From NCBI GenBank assembly GCA_016219875.1, contig JACRJZ010000145.1, positions 19,233-83,232 on the forward strand: a stretch of 64,000 bases of DNA. The letters run 5' to 3'. This DNA is from Verrucomicrobiota bacterium. Its GTDB lineage: Bacteria; Verrucomicrobiota; Verrucomicrobiia; Limisphaerales; JACRJZ01. This document shows positions 25,518 to 35,874 of this stretch, in pieces. The translations under genes and the position numbers were made by a program. The notes under the pieces are model-generated. The model made no database searches. It was not told where the DNA came from and saw only the letters and a program-made list of their open reading frames with translations. Each line of letters begins with the position of its first letter. Position 1 is the stretch's first letter.

Positions 25518-26048
25518 ATGAAATCAATGAAGAAACCATCGGCGATTCGAGCTTTTGCGGGAACCGCGAACGACTTTGGCAGCGCCAGCCAGGAGGGCGC
25601 GACCACGCCGCGCCCTGAGTCGTTGCAGTTCACGCGCATCCTGTTGCCGACGGATTTCTCCGACGCCTCGCGCAAAGCACTGAAGTACGCGACCCGCTTC
25701 GTCGAGCAGTTCGGCTCGCGCGTGACGCTCATCCACGTCATCGAGCCGGTCATGTCACCGGACTTCAAGACCTTCCCGCTGGCGCTGGACGAGGAGAAAG
25801 TGGTCGAGAACGTGCGGAATCGCCTGCTGGCCCTGGCACGAAGTCATTTCCACGAGCGCCAGATCGAAGGCGTGGTCGTGCGAACGGGCAATCCCTTCCA
25901 CGAAATCTCCGAAGCCGCGCGCGAGTTGAACATCGACCTCATCATCATCTCCACCCACGGTTACACGGGCGTGAAGCGCGCCCTGCTCGGCAGCACGGCC
26001 GAGCGCGTGGTCCGCCACTCGCAGTGCCCCGTGATGACCGTGCGGTGA
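25518..26048 (+). CDS. Universal stress protein (UspA family)
   Basis: 176 residues from ATG 25518; the nearby ATG 25527 has GGGAG 10 bases upstream and is equally possible. The Usp fold starts after a 35-residue extension: FTRILLPTDFSDASRKALKYA, then LIHVIEPV, and the ATP-binding signature IISTHGYTGVKRALLGSTAERVVRHSQCPVMTVR (G-2X-G-9X-G-S/T type). One Usp domain, cytoplasmic. Its position right behind the metal ATPase suggests a shared stress response. Ends convergently, 7 bases from the next gene. Confidence 0.88.
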   Translation: MKSMKKPSAIRAFAGTANDFGSASQEGATTPRPESLQFTRILLPTDFSDASRKALKYATRFVEQFGSRVTLIHVIEPVMSPDFKTFPLALDEEKVVENVRNRLLALARSHFHERQIEGVVVRTGNPFHEISEAARELNIDLIIISTHGYTGVKRALLGSTAERVVRHSQCPVMTVR

Positions 26049-26055
26049 GTCCGCG

Positions 26056-26742
<687 letters not shown>

Positions 26743-26815
26743 ATCGCAAACAAGTTGTCTGACGCCGCGCAGGGGGCGGGGTGTTCAAAGGAAGTGACCG
26801 CTCCACAGGCCGGCT

Positions 26816-29800
26816 TCACTCCACCGGCCCCGGCCGCGTGATGCGCGGGGCCGTGGCGATGCGCGGCCTGACCGCAAGCCAGTCCACGCCCTGAAAAACC
26901 GGGTCCGCTTCGGCACGCACTTCTTCGTCGCCTTTGTAGGGACACATCGCGTCCACCCAAACGATCAGGCGCAAGAGGCTCAAGTCGTCCATTTTGACGT
27001 CGTGATGCTGGCCGCTGGAGGCCAGGTCGATGAGCTTGCTGCGATAGGAGAGCGCGGTCATCGGCGGCGGTGTGACGTAGCCCTGCGGGTCCATCTGGCC
27101 GTAGCCTTCCACCAGCAGGCAGCCCGCGAGGCCGAATCCCGGCGGCGGCTTCTCCGGCGCGCGGTAAGGCTCGCCCCACGTCGGCCGGCCAATCAGCGTG
27201 AGATACGGCTCGGTGAAGACCGGCGCCGCGGGACGCTCCGTCAGATCGAGCGTCTTGCGGCCCTCGCCGTCACCCTGGTGGCATTTGCCGCAATACCTGT
27301 CGAGCACCGGCTGAACATAGCGCGGGTAGCTGACGGTCTGATCGGTCCACGGCGGCGGCGTGATGTCGGAAGGAGGCCGCGCCAGCGCCAGGGAATTCTG
27401 TCGCGTTTCCGCCGCGCGGCTGTGCGACTCGTGACAGCCGAGGCAGCCGCGCGGTTCGCCCGGCATCACATTCACGAAGCTGCGCATGGTGTGGAGCGCG
27501 CGCTGCCGCTCGTCGAGCAACTGGAAGTGCAGCGGCACGCCTGCCGGCGCGTGGAACGACATGGAGCCGTCTTCTTGGATCGGCACGGTGCCGAGGAGGC
27601 GTTTGACGCCTTCCGACTGCACGGCGGAAACCACCGGGCCGGTCGAGATGTAGGGGCGTTTGTACCAATACGTGTAAGTCTTGTGGTCGATGCTGAGGAT
27701 GCGGAGGAACTTCGCCTTGCCGCGCAATTCCGGCGGCGCGCCTTGATAGACGCTGCTGCTAAAGATCACACCGTCCCGCGGGCGCTCCCGCTCGGCCAAC
27801 GCCGGCCAGGCGACCCGGTCCCCGATCACCGGCGGCTTGGCGCGCGGCTTGAGCGGCATCGCGTGGAAGACGTGATGCGTCCCCTCGAAGATCAATTCGC
27901 GGTTGCCGTCCGTGTCCATGAGGTAGAGCACGAACTTGCCGCCGCGGTTCGCCGACACCAGGAAGTCCTGTTCACTCAACGGATGCGGCGAGAAGTAAGC
28001 CTCGTAGCGGCCGCTGGCGTGATAGCGCAAGGATTCCGCCGGATCGACCGGGCCGTTGCCGCACTCCGGCCACGCCACATCGGCGGTGATTTTCGTCAAC
28101 CCCCACGGAAAATTGAAACCCTGATCTGGATCGACAATACCGACCGAACCGGCGAACCAGTTGTGATGCGCGCTGCCGGTGAACATCACGCGCCGGCTGC
28201 CGGGGATGCTGCGAGCGTCCTTCATCACGTCGGGCCAGACGCTCTGGTTGCCCCAATACATCAGCACCTGGGTGCCGTCGGGATTCACCGTCCAGAGTTT
28301 CTGGGCGCGCCAGAGGGGCTTGTCCGTGTATTCCCAGCGCGTGTAGATGACGCGGCCGTCGTTCATCACCGAGGGCAGGTAATCCGGTTCGTTGTTGGCG
28401 GAAATGAGGAAGACGTTCCGGCCATCCAGATCGCAGCGCGCCAGCACAAACGCGCTCGTGGGTGGCATGCACCGCACGTAGGTGTGACCGCGCGTGGTGG
28501 AGAAGAGCACGTGCCGCTCGTCGGGCAGGTAGATCGGATCGAGATCGTCGAACGGCCCGTCGGTCAACTGGCGCAGGCCGGAGCCGTCCACATTGATTTC
28601 GTAGAGGTGAAAGGCTTTCTCGTTATGCGGCTTGAAGCAGAACAGTACTCTCTTCGCGTCGAAAGAAAGGTCCGGCCGCCAGAACGAGCCGTGCAACGGG
28701 GCTTGCGGCATGAGTTGGCGCAGTTCGCCGTCGGGGCGAAGCCCGTCCAGCGTGAGCAGGCGCGCGCCCGGCACCGCCATGCAACCCAACCGGTGCCGCG
28801 TTTCGTGCGGCCACTCGGAGCCTTGCGGGAAAGGCATGTCCACGAGCAGCAACTTGTCGAAGTCCACCGCGGGGTTCTTGAGCATCATCGCGCGCTTGAG
28901 GGCGCGGACTCGGAAGTAGCGTTCCGTCGCCGCAGTTGGCTCGGCCTGCCTCTCCAGGGTTTCCAACTCACCCAGCTCGCTGGAGAAGTCCACGCGTCCG
29001 CTTCGCGCGGCGGTGATCCGACAGGCCAACTCGCGCGCCCAGCGAATCTCATCACGGATGCGGGCGGGCGTGGGCTTGCCGTCGGCTTGGTGCAACCAGT
29101 CGCGCTCGAGTGCCGACCGGGCCTCGGCGGCGGAAAGGCGGCGCGGCGCGGGCGTTTCCGGCTTCACGTACGGTGCCACGGCTTCGTGGCGCACAGGCCG
29201 GAAGTGGATGCGCGCGCCCACTTGCATGATGACCTCGACCCATTCGGGCGAAAACTGCGCCGCGTTACCGCGCGCCACGAGGGCGCCGTAGCGTTGCTTG
29301 ATCCGATCCGCCTCGGCCCATTGGCGGCGCTCGTCGGCTGATTGCTTCTTCCACTGCTGCTCGGTAAGCGGCCTGTACTCGAGCAGGAGTTCGACGAGCC
29401 GTGCCGCCAGCCGCTCGTCCAAGTTTGCGTCGGATTGGGCCACGTACTCCGCCGGACTGAGGCTGGTCCAGTTCAAGAAATTCTCGTGCTCGGTTGGGAA
29501 CTTGGCTCGGAGTCTGGCTTGCAGCGCCGCCGCGAGAGTGGTGTCGGGGCCTGCGCCGCGCTGGGCGATCTTCTGGCGCAATTCAGTCAGCGTTTCCGCA
29601 AATGGTTTCCCCGCCGGAAACACGAGATGAACCGCCGCCTCCATCTCCCTTTCAAACTCGTGCAAAGCTTTTGCGCCGGCCTGATAGAGCGCAGCAATCT
29701 GCTCCGCAGTCAGTGCCGCGCCATAGAGACGCAGATCATCCAGCCCGCCCTGAAAATGCTCGCTGGTCCCGCCCAGCGAACCAATGAAACCCGGCCCGAC

Positions 29801-30370
29801 CGGTGAAACGGCGATCTTGCCCGGTCGCTTCAGCGAGCCGATCTCCCGCCCGTCCAGATACACGCGCATGAACTCCCCGTCGAATGTCCCCGCGCAATGA
29901 TGCCACGCGCCGTCGAGCACCTGCGCCGGCTGGATCGCGGCATCGCACTCTACGTAACCGCCAACGTTCAGTCCCAGCGACAGGATCGTGCCGCTTTCTT
30001 GAAACGAGAACAGCAGCCGGTTGGGGCACTCCTGGCGGAAGATTTCGCGGAACGCGGGCAGTTCGACGGGACGCGCCCACACGGAGAAAGTGACGGCACT
30101 GAGTTCACGGCTGGTCAGGTGCAGCTTCGTCCGCCAAGCGTGCTGACCACGCAAGTTCAGCGCCCCGCCGTGAAGGCCCCGCGTGCGGCCCGCACCGGCG
30201 GCCACCCCATCCAGAGAAGCGTCAGCACCGTGCCCGCTGACATCGTAGCACTGGGTCCCGGATGGCTCGTCAAAGGTCCAGTGTGCGATCAACGGCGAGT
30301 TTATCTCGGCGGGTCCAGCCAGTCCGCTCGCCGCACAAGCCAGCATCAGGATTCCAGCGGTCGCTTTCAT
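26816..30370 (-). CDS. LamG domain - beta-propeller - dihaem cytochrome protein (HzsA-like)
   Basis: 1,184 residues from ATG 30370, which starts a signal peptide (MKATAGILMLACAASGLAGP). A LamG/concanavalin domain (about 20-240: LIAHWTFDEPSG ... GGLDDLRLYGAALT) is followed by a helical region. Next comes a six-bladed TolB-like propeller (DPIYLPDERHVLFSTTRG) resembling the middle domain of hydrazine synthase alpha subunits. Two haem c sites close the protein: CLGCH (976-980) and CGKCH (1027-1031). Such proteins are common in Planctomycetes and Verrucomicrobia and are thought to be periplasmic; substrate and redox partner unknown. A ferredoxin gene is divergent from its 5' side. Confidence 0.85.
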   Translation of the reverse strand: MKATAGILMLACAASGLAGPAEINSPLIAHWTFDEPSGTQCYDVSGHGADASLDGVAAGAGRTRGLHGGALNLRGQHAWRTKLHLTSRELSAVTFSVWARPVELPAFREIFRQECPNRLLFSFQESGTILSLGLNVGGYVECDAAIQPAQVLDGAWHHCAGTFDGEFMRVYLDGREIGSLKRPGKIAVSPVGPGFIGSLGGTSEHFQGGLDDLRLYGAALTAEQIAALYQAGAKALHEFEREMEAAVHLVFPAGKPFAETLTELRQKIAQRGAGPDTTLAAALQARLRAKFPTEHENFLNWTSLSPAEYVAQSDANLDERLAARLVELLLEYRPLTEQQWKKQSADERRQWAEADRIKQRYGALVARGNAAQFSPEWVEVIMQVGARIHFRPVRHEAVAPYVKPETPAPRRLSAAEARSALERDWLHQADGKPTPARIRDEIRWARELACRITAARSGRVDFSSELGELETLERQAEPTAATERYFRVRALKRAMMLKNPAVDFDKLLLVDMPFPQGSEWPHETRHRLGCMAVPGARLLTLDGLRPDGELRQLMPQAPLHGSFWRPDLSFDAKRVLFCFKPHNEKAFHLYEINVDGSGLRQLTDGPFDDLDPIYLPDERHVLFSTTRGHTYVRCMPPTSAFVLARCDLDGRNVFLISANNEPDYLPSVMNDGRVIYTRWEYTDKPLWRAQKLWTVNPDGTQVLMYWGNQSVWPDVMKDARSIPGSRRVMFTGSAHHNWFAGSVGIVDPDQGFNFPWGLTKITADVAWPECGNGPVDPAESLRYHASGRYEAYFSPHPLSEQDFLVSANRGGKFVLYLMDTDGNRELIFEGTHHVFHAMPLKPRAKPPVIGDRVAWPALAERERPRDGVIFSSSVYQGAPPELRGKAKFLRILSIDHKTYTYWYKRPYISTGPVVSAVQSEGVKRLLGTVPIQEDGSMSFHAPAGVPLHFQLLDERQRALHTMRSFVNVMPGEPRGCLGCHESHSRAAETRQNSLALARPPSDITPPPWTDQTVSYPRYVQPVLDRYCGKCHQGDGEGRKTLDLTERPAAPVFTEPYLTLIGRPTWGEPYRAPEKPPPGFGLAGCLLVEGYGQMDPQGYVTPPPMTALSYRSKLIDLASSGQHHDVKMDDLSLLRLIVWVDAMCPYKGDEEVRAEADPVFQGVDWLAVRPRIATAPRITRPGPVE

Positions 30371-30530
30371 GGTCTTTTCTGTCTGGGGATGTTCACCAGA
30401 CGGCGGCCCGGCTGGCAAGCCAAGGCTCGAAAAGGCCGCGGACCGCGACGCCAGACAGGGTCGCTACCGTGGCGGCAAGACGGGCTTCTCGCGGGCGCCG
30501 GCGGCAGGGAAAAAAGTCGCGGAAAAGGGC

Positions 30531-30559
30531 TTGATCTTTCACAAGACTCCCCCGATACA
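30531..30559 (+). promoter_or_regulatory. Candidate sigma-70 promoter of the ferredoxin gene
   Basis: TTGATC (30531-30536), 17-base spacer, GATACA (30554-30559), 36 bases before the ATG. The same -35 box occurs before the antitoxin at 421. Confidence 0.4.
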
Positions 30560-30595
30560 TTCCTCAACATTCGAATCGAACAACAGAGCAACGAT

Positions 30596-30829
30596 ATGGC
30601 TGACATTGCAAACAAGTATCCGGAAAACGTGGCCGGCAAATACTACGTGGACAATCAGTGCATTGATTGTGACCTGTGCCGGGAGACGGCTCCGAACAAT
30701 TTTACCCGCAACGAGGACGGCGGTTACTCCTACCTGTCGAAGCAACCGGAGACTCCCGAAGAGGAAGCCCAGTGCAAGGAAGCCAAGGAAGGCTGCCCCG
30801 TGGAAGCCATCGGCGACAACGGCGCCTAG
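30596..30829 (+). CDS. Small 4Fe-4S ferredoxin
   Basis: 77 residues from ATG 30596 (MADIANKYPENVAGKYYVDN). The cluster motif CIDCDLC supplies three ligands and the C-terminal GCPVEAI the fourth. This is a single [4Fe-4S] ferredoxin, strongly acidic, soluble and cytoplasmic. It is monocistronic: a promoter lies upstream and a strong terminator follows 24 bases after the stop. The electron donor and acceptor are not evident from neighbours, as the divergent cytochrome protein is periplasmic. Confidence 0.9.
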   Translation: MADIANKYPENVAGKYYVDNQCIDCDLCRETAPNNFTRNEDGGYSYLSKQPETPEEEAQCKEAKEGCPVEAIGDNGA

Positions 30830-30852
30830 TCCGGCAAGACAATTTGGTCCTC

Positions 30853-30886
30853 GCCCGCAGGCCGGTGCCTGCGGGCTTTTTTGTTT
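30853..30886 (+). terminator. Rho-independent terminator of the ferredoxin gene
   Basis: Perfect 10-bp stem GCCCGCAGGC / GCCTGCGGGC with a 4-base loop (30853-30876), then TTTTTTGTTTT. Confidence 0.9.
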
Positions 30887-30908
30887 TAGCGCCAGGCGGG
30901 CCGGTGCG

Positions 30909-31109
30909 CAAGGCTGCCTCAAGCTCGATTCGAGAGCGCTCGTAGCGCAGATTTTTCAGTCTGCCGTAGCGCCGGTTTTCCAACCGGCGAGCGTTGGAAG
31001 AGGCCGGCCGGCTGGAAGGTTCACGGCCTTGCCGACTGCAAGTCGGCGCTACGGCAGGTTGAAAACCTGCGCTACCCAGTGCGCCGGGCGGGAGCTTGAT
31101 GCAGCCTTG
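30909..31109 (+). repeat. 201-bp composite palindromic element with terminal inverted repeats, copy 1
   Basis: Ends CAAGGCTGCCTCAAGCTC and GAGCTTGATGCAGCCTTG are inverted repeats (17 of 18). Inside are GTAG-C-hairpin units (CGCCGGTTTTCCAACCGGCG is a perfect stem-loop) and mirrored hairpin-G-CTAC units. No ORF inside. Confidence 0.9.
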
Positions 31110-31329
31110 GGCTGGTTCAGTTCTCGACCGAATTCAGGGAGGAAGTGGATGGGAGAGTTCCTCTTCACCCCTTCCTCCCTGAAATCCGATGGCAACTCTC
31201 CACTCCTCGCCGACAGTTCTGCCGTCGCATTCACGTTTTGCGTTTCACGTTTTTTTCCCCTTTCCCCGTAACATCTCCGGGAATTTGCTTCTGAGGAGGG
31301 TAAGAACGAACTAGAACTCAAATCAGGCC
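31110..31329. other. Upstream region of the kinase gene
   Basis: No gene seen. 31228-31257 is a one-armed array of the heptamer ACGTTTT/ACGTTTC, the same word as the paired array at 48401-48510. GAGGAGGG at about 31294 is too far from the kinase ATG to be its ribosome binding site. Confidence 0.4.
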
Positions 31330-34300
31330 ATGCCAGAGATTGTCAAATGTCCTCAATGCGGAACGGCCCTGCCGACCGGCGCGCTGGCCGGACTCTGCCC
31401 CGCTTGTCTCCTTCAACAGGGCGCTGCCGCCGACACCGCGACGCGGCCGGCCCCCCCTCCCTTCGAGCCGCCGCCCCTGGCCGAACTGGCGCGGCTCTTT
31501 CCCCAACTCGAAATCCTCAGCCTGCTCGGCAAAGGCGGCATGGGCGCGGTCTATAAGGCACGGCAGCGGGAGTTGGACCGCTATGTGGCGCTGAAGATTC
31601 TGCCGGCGCAGGCCGCCAGCGGGGCCGGTTTCGAGGAACGCTTCAATCGCGAGGCGCGCGCGCTGGCCCGGCTGAGTCATCCGAACATTGTGGCCGTGCA
31701 TGAATTCGGCCAGGTGAGCGGCCTTGGCGCGGGCGTCCCGTCTGCGAACGCAGGACAGACTTCCAGCCCGTCGGTTCCAGCAACTGGCTCGGCAGCAGAG
31801 ACAGTGGCAGGCGGGACGCCCGTCCCACGGCTCCATTACTTCATCATGGAGTTCGTGGACGGCGCGAACCTGCGCCAGCTTGAGCAGGCGGGCCGGCTCT
31901 CGCCGCGCGAGGCGCTCCAGATCGTCCCGCAGATTTGCGACGCTCTCCAATACGCCCACGACGAGAGCGTGGTCCACCGCGACATCAAGCCGGAAAACGT
32001 GCTCGTGGACCGCAAGGGCCGGGTGAAGATCGCCGACTTTGGCCTGGCCAAGATTCTGAATCGCGAGCCGCAGGACTTGCGCCTGACCGGCGAAGGGCAA
32101 GTCATGGGCACGCCGCATTACATGGCGCCGGAGCAGGTCGAGCATCCGCTCCAGGTCGATCACCGCGCGGACATCTACTCGCTCGGAGTCGTGTTCTACG
32201 AACTGCTCACGGGCGAACTGCCGCTGGGCAAGTTCCCGCCGCCTTCACGCAAGGTGCAAGTCGATGTGCGGCTGGACGACGTGGTGTTGCACGCGCTAGA
32301 GAAAGAGCCGGAGCGCCGTTACCAGCAGGCCAGCCAGGTGAAGACGGACGTGGAGACGATTGCGACGACCTCGAAGCCAGCCGGCCAGCCTCCGTTGATC
32401 GCCACGCCGCAAACGATGAATCCGTGGCAGCCGGCGATACTGCTGGTGGGCGTGGTCGTGGGTTTGGCTTTGCTGTTGGTCGGAATGATGGGGCCGCAAC
32501 CGGCTAACTGGCTCGCGTTCCTGTTCGGCTCCTTCACGCTGGTCGTGTCGGTCTTGAAATTGGCGGGGCTGTGGCCTTTTCCGTCGGGGCTGTTTCCGCA
32601 ATCGAATTTCACCGGCCGAAACTTGCGGCGCGGCCCCGGGGCGGCAGCCATTGCGGCGCGACCCGGCCCAACTCTTTGGACGGGCTGGCGTCGTCTGTGG
32701 CCGCCGGTGGTGGTGCGCCGGGGCGGCGCGCGTGTGATCAACTGGCCGGCCGTGGGCGTGCGCGCTTTCCGGGGCGTGCTGCTGATGCTGCTGGTGGCGT
32801 TCGCAAACGCCGTGGTCCTCGCCCGGTTTGAGGGGCCGAAAGTGGCGGTCGTCGTTGGAGTGGGCCTCGCCATCGGATTGTTGCTGCTCGTCGCGTTCAT
32901 CCTCGTCGCCCGCATCCTGCACGGCTTTGCCATCCCGTTGGAGACCCTGCCGGAACTGAACGCGGCTGTGGCCGACACCGTTCCCCTCACCGCCGCTCCG
33001 GCAGCGGAGGACATCCGTCGCCAAGTGCAACGCCCCGCCGTCGGACTGCTGGTCACCGGCATCCTCAATTGGATTCTCATTCCGCTGGCGATGCTCCTGC
33101 TCTTGCCGTATGCCGCGGCGGACGCCAAGTCGTCCGGGGTGCCACAATTGGCCGTGCTGGTCTTCGCGCTCACGCCACTGGTGCTGTGCAGCGTGGTCAT
33201 CTTCGCGGCGGTGCGGATGATGCATCTCGAATCACGGGGCTTGGCCATCGCCGCCAGCGTTCTCGCGGCTATCGTGACCCCGGGGAATCTCGTGGGCTTG
33301 CCCGTCGGCATCTGGTCACTGGCGGTGCTGACGCGGCGCGAAGTGCGGGCGGCCTTTCGCAGCAACGCCGCCGCCAAGCCGTTGTCCAAAGGCGCGAAGT
33401 GGCTCTGGCTGCTCGGGGCAGCAGCGGTCATCGTCGCTTTGGCGTTGGCCCTGTTCCCGTGGTCTGGCCAGCCCGAGATGAAGGTGGCAGGCCGGGTGAC
33501 CGACGCCGTGACCGGCAAGCCCATCGCAGGCGCACGGGTCGCGGACAACCATTACGGTACCGGCGCTCGGCGGACGCCACTGGAGGCGTGGACAGACACC
33601 AACGGGCAATACGCGCTGCTGACTTGGGCGGAGGAACACAACATCACGGCCTCTGCTCCGGGCTATGGAATCCAACTGGCCACGCTCACGACCAGCCTGC
33701 TGGAGCGCGAGCGGCAGACGCGGATGGACTTTCAGTTGCCGCCTGCTTGGGGGCCGGTGCATGAATTCACCTTCGAGCGGTTCAGCCCGCCAGTGGACCT
33801 GGACACGGGCCGTTTGATCGAGCCGCCGCCTCAGCCCTTCCGCAAAGAGCGTGACTCTTCGTTGTGGCTGGCCCACAGCGGGGGAGACATTGGCGTGGGT
33901 GGCATCGGTTCGCGCAAGGGTTTGATCACAAGTCTGTCCAACGAGGTAAAGCTGGTTCGATTGACCAACCTCGTTTGGGCTGGCGTCACCGCTCGAGACT
34001 TGAACCAGGCGTTGTTGGCTGGCGCGTCGGGTTTGGAGGAGAACCTGGACGCGAAAGACCTTTGGAAAGGCTTCCTCCTGCCGACCAATGGCCAAAGTCC
34101 GCTGGTCTTCGCCTTTCGGACCGCACCAGGAGCAATGGGACTGCTGGAGTTGACATCCATTCAGAACCAGCGGGGATCAGACCGCTCCGTCTCGTTGCGA
34201 TTCAAGACGCTCGGCCCCAGTTCGCTGATGAAGTCCGAACCATCGTCCAGGCCAGATCCGCCCGCAGTTCAGGAAGCCAAGGCCGGTCCCGCAACGGCAG

Positions 34301-35859
34301 CAGCGACCACCCCGGCCGTTCCTCCGACCAGGGAACCGCAGGAAAAAGCCGCTGCGACGACCAGCGGCTCCGCTTTCGGCGTGGTGATCGAGCGGGTGCT
34401 GTATGACCAGAAACACCGGGTCGGCAGTTGCCTCGATCTCGATTCTGGCCGGCTCGTGACGACCCCGGCAAATTCGCAGTCCGCGGATTATCGCTGGATG
34501 CGGACAAACGACATCGACGTGATGTGCGACACCACCGAGTCGATCAGAGGCCTCCTGGCCACGGGCGGCGTGATCGTCCAGCCTGTCGAGGCCGACCGCT
34601 GGGACGCGATGACCCCGGGTGAGGTGAGCGAAGCGCTGATGCATTACGCACCCGATCCGGCGGCGGTGCCGGTGGCCATGACCGGCAACGGTGAGTTGCC
34701 CCGGACGTATTTGTTCCGGACGCTTGCCAACGGTCTGGGGCTGCTGCAAATCACCGGTTTCGTGGACAACCCGCCTGGAGTGAGGATTCGCTACAAGCTG
34801 GTGCAACCGACGGCCACCGCAGCCCGGCCTGTCGCGGCTTCCGCTTCGGCCATTCCACTCATCGAGATGCGGGACGTTCCGCTCCTCGACGCGATCAAGG
34901 CGCTCGCGAAACAGGCTCAAGTCAATTACGTGCTTGATCCCAAGGTTGAGGCTGGAGTGACCGGGCCAGACGGAAGGCCAATTCCTCGGTCCATTGTTTC
35001 CGTCCGCTGGGAAAACGTGACCGCCCAAACCGCGCTGACCAAGCTGCTGGAGAACTACAGTCTTCAACTCCTTGACGATCCCAAGTCGGGCATCGCCCGT
35101 ATCACGGTGCAAGCCGCCGCCTCGGTGGAGTCGTGGTCGCCGCAACTCCGGACGGGAGAGAAGCCTGATCCGGCCAAAGTGCATACCGAAGCGCGTGACC
35201 TGACGGCGCAAGGCCGCTATGAGGAAGCACTGCAACGCTGCCTCTGGTTCCACCAACACGCCTTGGAATTCGACCCCGCATTGAGCGCGGTCCGCCTTTC
35301 GTATGCGCTCGCCGACTGGATGGAACTGGCGCGGCGCTATCCGAAGGCCAAACAGGCGTTGGTGGAAATCCGCGATCGGAAGACGCGCGCGATCGCCGAG
35401 GGCCGCGGCTCCCTCGACTTGTTCCATGACGTGGCCGCGATCAATCAACACCTGCAGGAGGAAGACGCGACTCTCGCCTTGATGAAGACGCTTCACGAAA
35501 AAGCCCCTGCTCTGGCCAAGCAGTGTTATTTCTACGCCGAGGAGTTGCTCGTGAAGAAGGGCGAGTACGCGCTGTGCCTGAGTTTGTTCCCTGATTTCCA
35601 GGCGAGGTTTGACTTGATTCGCCAGGGCTTGGCAGCGGACCAGAAGATAGCGCAAGAGAACCCCCAGATGGCCCGGCCCGAGTTTCGGAAGTCGTCAGAC
35701 AACCGGTTTGCCGACCAAACCTGCCGGTTGATCGAGATTCTTGTAGCGACCGGGCACAAGGCGGAAGCCCAGAAGACTCGCGACCAGGCCATCGCCCTCA
35801 GCGAGAATCCGCGGTTGAAGTCCGCCGTCAGCGACGCAGAGAAGAAAACGGGCCGATGA
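31330..35859 (+). CDS. Membrane serine/threonine protein kinase with duplicated sensor domain, STN-like and TPR-like regions
   Basis: 1,509 residues. A zinc ribbon (CPQC ... CPAC, 7-26) precedes a Hanks-type kinase: GKGGMG 68-73, catalytic Lys89, HRDIKPEN 217-223, DFG 236-238, so active-looking. A repeat-derived insert (about 132-166) sits in the beta4-beta5 loop. Several transmembrane segments follow (about 366-710), then a carboxypeptidase-regulatory-like domain (GRVTDAVTGKPIAGARV, about 717-800). Two copies of an unnamed domain come next (about 811-960 and 1015-1157; DLDTGRL/DLDSGRL and FAFRTAPGAMGLLEL/YLFRTLANGLGLLQI). Then a secretin/TonB short N-terminal-like domain (about 1176-1263: MRDVPLLDAIKALAKQAQVN) and a helical tail. 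The sensor part is probably periplasmic. Paired logically with the sigma factor at 40695. Confidence 0.88.
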   Translation: MPEIVKCPQCGTALPTGALAGLCPACLLQQGAAADTATRPAPPPFEPPPLAELARLFPQLEILSLLGKGGMGAVYKARQRELDRYVALKILPAQAASGAGFEERFNREARALARLSHPNIVAVHEFGQVSGLGAGVPSANAGQTSSPSVPATGSAAETVAGGTPVPRLHYFIMEFVDGANLRQLEQAGRLSPREALQIVPQICDALQYAHDESVVHRDIKPENVLVDRKGRVKIADFGLAKILNREPQDLRLTGEGQVMGTPHYMAPEQVEHPLQVDHRADIYSLGVVFYELLTGELPLGKFPPPSRKVQVDVRLDDVVLHALEKEPERRYQQASQVKTDVETIATTSKPAGQPPLIATPQTMNPWQPAILLVGVVVGLALLLVGMMGPQPANWLAFLFGSFTLVVSVLKLAGLWPFPSGLFPQSNFTGRNLRRGPGAAAIAARPGPTLWTGWRRLWPPVVVRRGGARVINWPAVGVRAFRGVLLMLLVAFANAVVLARFEGPKVAVVVGVGLAIGLLLLVAFILVARILHGFAIPLETLPELNAAVADTVPLTAAPAAEDIRRQVQRPAVGLLVTGILNWILIPLAMLLLLPYAAADAKSSGVPQLAVLVFALTPLVLCSVVIFAAVRMMHLESRGLAIAASVLAAIVTPGNLVGLPVGIWSLAVLTRREVRAAFRSNAAAKPLSKGAKWLWLLGAAAVIVALALALFPWSGQPEMKVAGRVTDAVTGKPIAGARVADNHYGTGARRTPLEAWTDTNGQYALLTWAEEHNITASAPGYGIQLATLTTSLLERERQTRMDFQLPPAWGPVHEFTFERFSPPVDLDTGRLIEPPPQPFRKERDSSLWLAHSGGDIGVGGIGSRKGLITSLSNEVKLVRLTNLVWAGVTARDLNQALLAGASGLEENLDAKDLWKGFLLPTNGQSPLVFAFRTAPGAMGLLELTSIQNQRGSDRSVSLRFKTLGPSSLMKSEPSSRPDPPAVQEAKAGPATAAATTPAVPPTREPQEKAAATTSGSAFGVVIERVLYDQKHRVGSCLDLDSGRLVTTPANSQSADYRWMRTNDIDVMCDTTESIRGLLATGGVIVQPVEADRWDAMTPGEVSEALMHYAPDPAAVPVAMTGNGELPRTYLFRTLANGLGLLQITGFVDNPPGVRIRYKLVQPTATAARPVAASASAIPLIEMRDVPLLDAIKALAKQAQVNYVLDPKVEAGVTGPDGRPIPRSIVSVRWENVTAQTALTKLLENYSLQLLDDPKSGIARITVQAAASVESWSPQLRTGEKPDPAKVHTEARDLTAQGRYEEALQRCLWFHQHALEFDPALSAVRLSYALADWMELARRYPKAKQALVEIRDRKTRAIAEGRGSLDLFHDVAAINQHLQEEDATLALMKTLHEKAPALAKQCYFYAEELLVKKGEYALCLSLFPDFQARFDLIRQGLAADQKIAQENPQMARPEFRKSSDNRFADQTCRLIEILVATGHKAEAQKTRDQAIALSENPRLKSAVSDAEKKTGR
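31728..31828. repeat. Palindromic element inside the kinase domain
   Basis: GCGGGCGTCCCG at the left and GCGGGACGCCCG at the right are inverted arms about 77 bases apart, related to the GACAGGCG family. In frame; splits the usual 'FGQV.GLHYFIMEF' sequence. Confidence 0.7.
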
Positions 35860-35874
35860 GTCTCCTACAACCCC

